Assembly: GCA_904063045.1 (NCBI GenBank)
Contig: CAJFCJ010000020.1
Span: 1,666,916-1,730,915 of the forward strand
Source: Dimorphilus gyrociliatus
Taxonomy: Eukaryota; Annelida; Polychaeta; Dinophilidae
DNA: 64,000 nt
Reading direction: 5' to 3'
The notes under the pieces are model-generated. The model searched no databases and was not told where the DNA came from. It saw only the letters and a list, made by a program, of their open reading frames with translations. How positions within the stretch are numbered: position 1 is the first letter of the stretch; each line of letters opens with the position of its first letter. Position numbers and translations under genes: made by a program. Below, in pieces: positions 55,939 to 64,000 of this stretch.

Positions 55939-56894
55939 TATACTTACTTTCTCCTCTGTTCTTGGTTTAGTCAATATTATTTATTTTCTTCCATAAATGG
56001 GAAAGGAAGTCTATAATCAATAATTAATACACTTAACTATACAATAAGAATCAATTTGGATATTATATCTCTCTGGACTTTGGGATGAGCGTTAGTTAGA
56101 AAACAATATTAAATATACTTTTTGATCTTGAAGAGAGAAGAATCAGTCTGTCAACTTTTCTCTATTTTTGTTTATTTTTCATTCTGTTTTGCTTAATAAT
56201 AAAGTTTTTGAACATCGGAAACAAATAATCAATATAATTTCGAAGTGTAAGCAAAATAATAGAAGAAACTTAAATGGGGAAGAGAAGGAGGAAAGGAGAG
56301 AATAAATGATAAATTATCACACTTGATAGATTATTTGAACATAATTTTTTACCTTATCTATGTTCAATCACTGATATAAACCAGCCTTTTATAAGTTGAC
56401 ATTCAACAGAAACTATTAGCGCACGTATTCGATCATTAGTTGAAAATTCTCTCTCTTGTGAAAACTAGTTAGTTATTTTCTTTTTTTTTTTATGAATTAA
56501 TCGACCTACATGTGTATTCCATTGTATGTAAGATATAAGAAAAGAATAATAAATTACGTACAGTAAATAGTAATAATTAATATTATAAAATATTAGTTAT
56601 ATACTGATAATTAGCATAAAAGGAAATACCTTATTGTAAAAGAGTTTGTTATATAGGACATTTCTTAATTTGTAGCTATTATAATATATTGTAACACGGC
56701 CAAAAAGAATGTACTTGTGCAGTTTATACACTATATAAACATGTAAGATGTAATCGTAATTTAATACGGTTTTAATATCTTAAGTAATTTATATGCATAG
56801 TCTGTAGAAACCATCTATAAGTTGGAATTAAACTACATTTAGAACGTTATTTACGTTCTAAACTATTCCCTAGTACCGAGCACAGATGGATAAA

Positions 56895-56913
56895 TAGAGA
56901 GAGAGAGAGAGAA
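56895..56913 (+). repeat. (GA)n microsatellite
   Basis: Nine GA units in intergenic DNA. Confidence 0.9.
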
Positions 56914-57135
56914 AAGTACACTAGTGGAAGAAGATAGATAAACATCTCTTTACTATCTAAAAGAAAATATACTAGTATCTTATATTTGATGTTAACTGTC
57001 ACTGATACATTATATATGCCTAAGGAATATCTACTAAAGGTAATGTTAATAGATAATGTCTTAATTATAATTGTTAAATAAGCTTAATCCGTTTGAAATT
57101 AATTCTACTAAAGAGAGAGGTTGAGATGTATGTCA

Positions 57136-57172
57136 TCTCTCTCTCTCACATTCTTTCTCTCTCTGTCTCTCT
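57136..57172 (+). repeat. (CT)n microsatellite, interrupted
   Basis: CTCT runs with CACATT and TGT interruptions; complementary to the GA tract 220 bp upstream. Confidence 0.85.
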
Positions 57173-57604
57173 TTAAATTTTATGCATATTTTATCCTATT
57201 GAATATTTCAATAAGGTGACAAGGATTTTTAGTGCGTAGTTTTAAATGGAGATAGCTATGCCTTTGAAATTCGATTGGCAATTGTGATTATGGGCGAAAG
57301 AGAATTTTAGAATACGATATACTATTTGTATTCATGTAAAAGAAATTTGTTGTTAAAAAGGAAGGAATGTACTTTTATGTTTTCCCCTCTGTCCGCTCCT
57401 TACCCTCTCCCTTCCTAAAGTAGTATTAAAATACTACTAATAAAGGAATTGCGTAACTTTATTTCTTAGGAATTCGTAAAAACATGTACAGTGAAAGTGT
57501 CCTATATATTTTAAGGTCTAACAGTCATTCGTGACTTTAAATTCGCCCAGGATAGGTTGCAAGTTTTGAAGATCAATAGTAATACGTGATATTATTTTCG
57601 AAGA

Positions 57605-57614
57605 GCGCATGCGC
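57605..57614. promoter_or_regulatory. GCGCATGCGC palindrome (NRF1-type)
   Basis: Perfect 10-bp palindrome and consensus NRF1 site, five bases before the start codon of the YeeE/YedE-like gene. It could be a core promoter or 5' UTR element. Confidence 0.45.
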
Positions 57615-57618
57615 AAAT

Positions 57619-59873
57619 ATGACGGCACCAATATCGAACGAATATATCAATATAACTGCAGATAAAAGCAGTTCTACTAATAGTCGGAACGAAAAACTCA
57701 GGATGAGGAAAACTGTAAAAATAAACTCAGAAAGTAGCTTTGATTCCAAAAAGAGTTTGGAATCTCAAGAAGAAGAGGAGAAACCAAAGAGGTCTCTTTT
57801 GCAGATATTTCTGATACTATTCGCCTGTGTATGTGCAGGATTTGTGTTCGGATGGTGTTTGGAGAAAAGTAGAGGTAAATATTAATATATTTCCTAATAA
57901 GATAACAAAGATAAGAGTGTGAGCAACTTTCATAAACTGTGCCTCAGTGAAAGGGCGCTCCATAAAATGACATTTCAATACAAAAAAAGTTCAAGCGCTA
58001 TTACCGAGTAAAAGAACTTTTTTTTAAAAAAAAAAAAATTACAAGATTTATACAGAAAACAGAGAAATAAACTAAGCAAAGAGTTTCTTTTTCAATTCGA
58101 TAGCTGGTAAACAACTTTAAAGGAATGTATTAATAGCGTAAAGAGTCATTATAAATTACTTTATCCATTTATCTCTTTACTTAAAACGTTTATTTATTGG
58201 ATAAGATGCTACTCGTTAAATAATTAAATATCTAATAACTATTTCTATTTACTTATTATCCAAGGGTAATTAACATTCAAAGGCACATTTCAAGGTGAAA
58301 ATTAAGAAGGTTCTCTTTGACCTAGTCAATCGATAATATACAGTATAATTGAGTTTTTCTTCGTTTTTACAGTTTTCGAACCGAACAGCATTAGGCAGCA
58401 AATGATCTTTAAGAGATGGATAATGCTTAAAGTATTCCTAACAGCTGTTGCTGTTGGTAAGTTAATTATAAATTATCTAATATATTTATATACAATTTTC
58501 GGTAATAACTATCAACAAAATGCTTATTAAATCTAATTAAACAATAGGTCAAATAGTCTTAATCGTACTGTCATTGCTGCCGTGGACCAAAGATAAGTTT
58601 AGTACTGCTTTGAAAGCTTATTACTGCGGTTTTCAAAATAAAAGCATACTTACTAGTGCAATTGGGGCATTTGTTTTGGGTTCCGGTATGACAATATGCG
58701 GAGCTGTAAGTATACTAAAATTACTCTATAAATCAAATAAAACAATAACAATTGTCTTAAACTCTTGATTTAATAGATTTTGTTTGTTTATTTTTAAACT
58801 AGTGTCCAGGAATGGTTCTGTCACAAGTTGGAACATGGACTGGTAATGCATATATGACTCTTCTAGGAGCTTTAACAGGTGCTTTGATATATGGCCTATT
58901 CGCGCCTTGGATTGTAAAATTTACAAAACCAAAGAAACCACTGGAACATCACTTGTAAGTTTTGCAATTGAATATTATGCATTTAACATATCTGTATAAT
59001 TTTTTTTCTTTCTCTCTCTCTCTCTCTCACTCTTCCCCTCTACCTCTCGTTCTTCTTCCCTACCTACTCAGGATTCACGAACAATTTAATATAAACTACA
59101 TTGCTTTAGCTCTTCCAATGGCTATATTACTTGGAGTTGCCGTAGGTCTAATGGAGCATTTTATTCCTTGGAGAGAAGACTATTCCAGTGAAACAGTAAG
59201 TTGTTAGGAGATTACTAGAAAATTATTTTAAAGATAACAATGAAAATGTAATTTATTACATTACCAAACTTGTGTTGTTTTGATAAATTAATTATAGGCC
59301 TTTTTAGTTGTAAAGGTATCTATTATCTCATAAAATACATGTTTTCCTTTTCTTAAAAAATAGACTGAAGGCAAAAACATCTTTCAATATAAGATTTGGC
59401 CACCATACGTTTGTGGAATTCTTATAGGCTTATTACAAGCGATTTTGGTACTGTTTGTTAATGATACTATGGGAGGATCGAGCTCTTACGTTACGATAGT
59501 CTCGCAATGGGTAGTAACTGAAAATCTGCAAAAAAAATTTCCATATTTGGCATCAGCCAGATTAGGAGTTGCCAACTGGTGGCAAGTCTTGTACGTTTGC
59601 TCAGCAATTATTGGAGCTCTGTCTTCTGCAGCGGCTTCTGATACTCTTTCATCAACACCTGGTGTTCACAAAGCGGCCGCCTATTTTGGAGGTTTTATCA
59701 TGCTAATAGGAGCTCGATTCGCTAGTGGTTGTACAAGCGGACACGGACTTAGTGGTATGGGAGTTTTAGCTTGGTTGAGTTTCGTCGCTGTCCCATTTAT
59801 GTTTGGAGGAGGAATAGCGACCGCATTTATCTTTAAGAAATGTGATATACTTATTCCTACTGAATTGAATTAG
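57619..59873 (+). CDS. YeeE/YedE (TsuA-type) thiosulfate transporter-like membrane protein
   Basis: Six exons: 57619-57874, 58373-58456, 58548-58705, 58803-58954, 59072-59195 and 59364-59873 (phases 1, 1, 0, 2, 0), giving 427 aa. It has a Ser/Lys-rich cytosolic N-terminus of ~60 residues, then about ten TM helices in two halves. Each half has the sulfur-transport family signature: GSGMTICGACPGMVLSQVG in the first, GARFASGCTSGHGLSGMG in the second. These Cys-containing loops correspond to the conserved cysteines of bacterial TsuA, which takes up thiosulfate. The length and two-fold layout fit the family. Introns and host-like codon use argue that it is a resident animal gene, not contamination. 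The substrate in animals is unknown to me; thiosulfate or another small sulfur anion is the natural guess. It is convergent with CAP. Confidence 0.85.
59003..59071 (+). repeat. Long polypyrimidine/(TC)n tract at an intron end
   Basis: Nearly pure pyrimidine stretch with (TC)n, directly ahead of the exon 5 acceptor of the YeeE/YedE-like gene. It acts at least as a very strong polypyrimidine tract. Confidence 0.8.
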
Positions 59874-60447
59874 CTTTTAAAAAAAGACTGTAAATAATTT
59901 GTAAGCATTATACATAGTATAAATATATCAGTTTAGTAATTTATACGTACTTTACATTTTCATATCAAAATATAAAGATAAACTATGAGATTAAACACAA
60001 AACAATGTTACTTAAACATTCTTTATTTATCATTTATCCTGAAATGATGTCAAGAAGCTTCTATACTATATACATTATACAGTAGAGCATAAAAAAACGT
60101 TTTTTCTGTTAATCATATTTCATATTGTATTTATTATATGAAAAAAAAACTATATAAAGTCTCTTAAGAGCTAGATATCAAACAGGAAGACACTTTTTTT
60201 TTACTTTTTATGTCAAAATTAGCATAGTTCTTTTGAAATTGAAAATAACAAATAGAAAGAAAGAAAATGAAATGTTAATTTGATCATAAAGCACAAAAAA
60301 AAGAAATAATATAAAAGTAGATATGGCAAAATATTCTTTTTGTTTTTTAGTAAAAGTACTAAATGATATACGAAATACAATTAGATTATATAAGTTTGCT
60401 TTCGTTTAGTGTGTGTGATAAATTGGATTATTTTTCACAATATTCTT
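59874..60447. other. Convergent 3' regions of the YeeE-like gene and CAP
   Basis: 574 bp, very AT-rich, with several poly-A and poly-T runs. It represents 3' UTRs on both strands; nothing else is seen. Confidence 0.5.
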
Positions 60448-62897
60448 CTAAATTAGGTCAGAAACTGAAGTTATAAACTTATTCTTTCTGCCGTCCCAAT
60501 CAGTTACAAATTGTTCGGGAATCGCTGTTTCTTTCTATAAAAAGTACATAAAATTAATTATATTGAAAATATAAAACTGGTAATAAAATCTTACATAATC
60601 GCCATTATTTTCCGGTATCGATACATTTACTTCACTAGATTTTGCTGTCACGATACGAGAGTTTTTGTAGTCGCTGCTAAGATACACTTGGCATCCATCA
60701 GTTTTATCAATATTCACCGTTGGTGCTTTAACTCTAATCTATAAATATACAGTATAAAAGTTATTTACAGTGTAAATATTAAATAATTACTTATATGCGA
60801 ACAATTAATGATTATAATCTTACCTGACTTTGGACACTTTGACAGTTAATTACGTCAAATGTTGCTATAATCTCATCAAAAACTATACCACACTTTTTCG
60901 AACTGTCCAAAACTACTGAGTTAACTTTTCCACTAATATCAATTTTACAATTGATACACCTATTAAAAAAGATTTAGATATATATTAAATGTATAAAAAA
61001 ATCGAAAAACTAGTGACATCTCGTGGACAAAATAAGAGTATTTACTTGTAAACATAGACGGATTGCTTTGGTTCCGTTTTGTCGATTACTATAGTCTCGT
61101 TTTCGAAATTCTCAATTATCCACTATAAAGTAACATTTGAAACGGTATTAGAGTAAATCAAAGTTTGAAGAATAATAATAAACAATAAACACCTTTTTGT
61201 TTTGTAAAGCTTTCAACGGAGGTTTTTTAGCTACTTCCTTTGGTTTGAACGCCGACGAAGTGTGTACGTTTGCTTTAACAACAGCTGGTCTATTTTTCAA
61301 ATTAGGATTCTTGTGCGTTTTCATATCATCAGTTACTTTTTTCAGTCCAGATGTTATGGCACTTCCCTTATTAATCTCGGCGAACAGTGCGCCTCTATTA
61401 GCTTCCGGATCTCCAGACGAAGATGCCTCAAGACTCATGGGAGGTGGAGGAGGCGGTGGTGGTGGTACCCCTACTGAGGGAGGAGGCGGTGGTGGAGCTG
61501 CATTATTAACGGCTGGACCGGCTTTTAGTATTGTAGTTGAATCACAACCCTAAATAAAAGCATTTCAACGTTAAATTAATCATACTTTATGTTAATATTC
61601 AAGATGACTAAAAACCTGAGCATTCCAAGTTAAACCGGTTGTGTAATTTTGCTTAATGTAAGCCTGAAGTGCACCTAGAATCTTTAGCCAAGCTTTAACC
61701 CAATCTACGTGAGTTGTATCTCTGTAAATATAGAATGTAAAAATCCATATTTCTTCAAGTTAAATTTTAAATATTCATACTTTTCTTTAAAATCTTTTAG
61801 AACCCGATTTAAATAAAATTGTCCAGCATCCGTCATTTCTTTAACATATGGAACAGGCGTTGGTTTAACAGTGACCCAACCTAGAGCAGCTACACTTTCC
61901 GCAATAGCCGATAAATGGCTGAAATGTTGCGATCTCCTATTCATATCCTTAAATGCAATAACGCCTTGAATCTTTTCAGACAAAGGCTTCATCACCTTAG
62001 CCAATCCATCTTGACTCGGCTCCTTCGACTTGCAAGCAATTTCTATAACATTTCTTTGCTCCCTAAAGGCATCGGCTACGCGCCTAGAAATTTGGTCAAC
62101 ATCTCCACCAATGGTACTACTTAAATCTTGATATTCTCTCAAAAGAGGAACAATTTCAGCATCATAGACTTGAACATTAACAGCAACAACAATTTCTTTC
62201 GCTGCTGTACAAAAAAGAGAAAAGTACAAAGTTCAAATTAAAAAGATTAAATAACAACTTTAGGCTTAATTCAATATAAAATTACGACCTTAAAAGGAGA
62301 TAATACTCTTTTAACACTTACTTATATGGAAAAATGGTATAATAAAGCGTAAAACTGCTATATTACCTATTTATACTACGACTTTCCCAAAAGGATAAAA
62401 ACTAGTGTTTAAAAGAATTACAATATATTAATAAATAATAAAAATAAACTCAATAAAATGTAAAATATGTTGTTTATACGCTTTTTTTTCTTAATATGCC
62501 TAATTGCTTAAAGCTATTACCGCCCCCACTCGATAGAAAGAAAGATATTATTACCTTCTTGAACAGATGAGCTTGCTGAGGGAAAATTTAATTTTTCTAA
62601 TCGATTCGTAACTTTTTCTAAACGATCAACTAAATCTTCTAGACGATTTGCCATTTCTTCGTTGTATTCCGATTCAAGAGCTGTAGAAGTACGATTTATT
62701 TCATTTATCAAATCTTTAGACTCTTTCAAATTGAGTTGAATTTTTTCAGCGGTAATTATCTCCTCTGTTTCTTTATTATCCAATTTTTTTACACTCTCAC
62801 AATTTTCAGCCACTTCCTTATTTACTTTTCCGTTTTTATGTGCTACTACTTCTTCTACAGGAGATGGCTGTCTTGGCCTATTACAGCAACAGGACAT
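60448..62897 (-). CDS. CAP1: Adenylyl cyclase-associated protein (CAP/Srv2)
   Basis: Actin regulator that speeds cofilin-driven disassembly and recharges actin monomers with ATP. Eight exons: 62555-62897, 61781-62204, 61616-61721, 61193-61549, 61046-61122, 60824-60959, 60595-60738 and 60448-60534, giving 557 aa (human CAP1 is about 475). The N-terminal coiled coil is [18 protein letters not shown]. The helical folded domain contains [46 protein letters not shown] and [13 protein letters not shown]. Two polyproline runs flank SVGV, then the WH2-like region ([28 protein letters not shown]). The CARP beta-helix ends in [14 protein letters not shown] and [11 protein letters not shown]. Extra length lies in the ~95-residue N-terminal leader. 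It opens MSCCCNRP, a possible palmitoylation site. The ATG at 62897 is the first in frame. Confidence 0.93.
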
Positions 62898-64000
62898 AGC
62901 CAATTTTGGCAAGGCCTAACCGATCTGTACTGCCCAAAAATATCCTAAATTTTACTTTAATTTGTTTTAACTTATTTCTTTAGTAAAAAATTGTTAAGAT
63001 TGTTAAGAAATCGTTGCTAATTTCAACTATAAGAAGATGTAAGGATAAAGAAGAAAAATCTAAAAGAAAAACTACTAATCTATAAGAGCAATAGTAATAA
63101 AAAAGAAAAAATAAATAGTAGTAGGGATTGAAACAAAAACCCAGGGCAAAAACAGATTGCTTAGACCTCTTTCTTATGTCTAATAAGTAATTTGCACACG
63201 CACGCAAAACACATTCATACGCTTGTATTCTATGCATACGCACGCAAATATATATTGTATGTATAAAAAATATATAAGTGTATACAGCATAAAAACGCTG
63301 AAACCGTTAAAAAATAGAAAAGATGCAGATTAAAGGCCTATTAATTTCAAAATTAATCATGCAAAGGTAAATACTTGTATCTGACATAAAATTCTGTCAA
63401 TTATCATGCGAGTATGCTGTCTTAATCAAGTTTATCTCAAGGTTAGCGTATATTTTTGGTGATGATGTACGAATGACTCACTCTTCCTAAATAAGGGAAA
63501 ATCAATGAGTAGGAGGCTCTGAGTTTATGATTCATCCACTTTATATGAAGTAATCGTATAGAATTAATAAAGTTATTAAAATTTAAGTTCGCTCTTAGTG
63601 TCAGTAGGATAGTAAATTGTTTTACTATTTCCAACTAATAAGAGACGCAGTCAACCAAAGCAGGAAATTTATATGTATTTATGCTTTATTGTTCATTAAG
63701 TGTTGAAATGCTATATGTAGATGTTGAAAATTAGCAAATAGAGTATTTTACTTGATTAAAACAGCTTGTCTAACAGAAAGCGTTCTAAAAGCATGAAAAT
63801 TATTTTAAAATAATTATATTTACCTCTTGGCTAGCTTTTTCACCACTCCCAATATAGCGCGATCACAGAGTAAATTCCGGATACGGAAGTCCTTTTTTTC
63901 CTTTTTGTAACGCGTTTATATACCGGTTTTCTAGCTGCGCTGCGCATGCGTTGAGACAAACTAACAGAAAGTGACACGCGTTTGTTAGTCGTTGGTGCTC
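62898..64000. promoter_or_regulatory. Upstream region of CAP
   Basis: 1.1 kb to the window end, mostly AT-rich. On the minus strand CCAAGAG|GTAAAT at about 63824-63832 could be the donor of a noncoding first exon. Beyond it, 63850-64000 is CpG-richer with an ETS-like ACTTCCGTATCCGG (complement of ~63877-63890), TTTATATACC and GCGCATGCG (63942-63950, NRF1-like). This looks like the real promoter, perhaps shared with a gene off the right edge. Confidence 0.4.

Larger units (their letters stand above)
55939..57618. other. Intergenic, AT-rich with GA/CT microsatellites
   Basis: 1.68 kb after DCTN5. It holds poly-A/T tracts, a GA tract at 56895-56913 and a CT tract at 57136-57172. The last 60 bp before the next ATG contain GCGCATGCGC (57605-57614), a palindromic NRF1-type word. 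Confidence 0.5.

Overview
This is animal nuclear DNA from a small, compact, AT-rich genome. The genes are bilaterian and include orthopedia (Otp), glial cells missing (gcm), MRG15, CAF-1 p150, endophilin A and cyclase-associated protein. Most introns I could place are about 50-100 bp with GT..AG ends, and neighbouring genes often lie only 100-500 bp apart. A compact spiralian such as a small annelid would fit, but that assignment is inference; nothing in the window fixes the phylum. I saw no rRNA, tRNA, CRISPR or bacterial-type operon. All exon coordinates below were worked out by hand from splice signals, phase and recognised protein families.

Left part (1-10.2 kb): the 3' end of an Alfy/WDFY3-type BEACH-WD40-FYVE gene (+), a CDKL2-type kinase (-), GET4 of the tail-anchored protein pathway (+), a C9orf85-family zinc-binding protein (-) and a protein with three ZC3H7-like CCCH modules (+). 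Most neighbours are arranged head-to-head or tail-to-tail.

Developmental part (10.2-30.1 kb): Otp and gcm lie in the widest noncoding stretches of the window, as expected for genes with complex control. Between them sit an intronless HEAT protein that looks like a very divergent transportin and a Neverland/DAF-36 Rieske sterol desaturase. A GCGTC/GACGC word recurs in the noncoding DNA here.

Middle part (30.1-43 kb): an aldose-1-epimerase-family enzyme (+), an LRR-FN3 transmembrane protein (+), a patched-related RND protein (-), MRG15 (+) and CAF-1 p150 (-).

Right part (43-64 kb): endophilin A (+) with a decayed Tc1/mariner-like element in an intron, a small one-TM protein (-, perhaps COX14-like), a SAGA Sgf11/ATXN7L3-like protein (+), a MACROD-type macrodomain protein with a possible mitochondrial leader and half of a second macrodomain (+), an unrecognised coiled-coil protein (+), dynactin p25/DCTN5 (+), a YeeE/YedE-type thiosulfate transporter-like membrane protein (+) and cyclase-associated protein CAP (-).

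The genes do not form one pathway. Several act on chromatin (MRG15, CAF-1, the SAGA zinc finger), and several act in membrane traffic or cytoskeleton (endophilin, DCTN5, CAP). The best candidates for new biology are the transportin-like protein without its acidic loop, the 1.5-macrodomain protein, the animal YeeE/YedE transporter and the triple ZC3H7-like protein.
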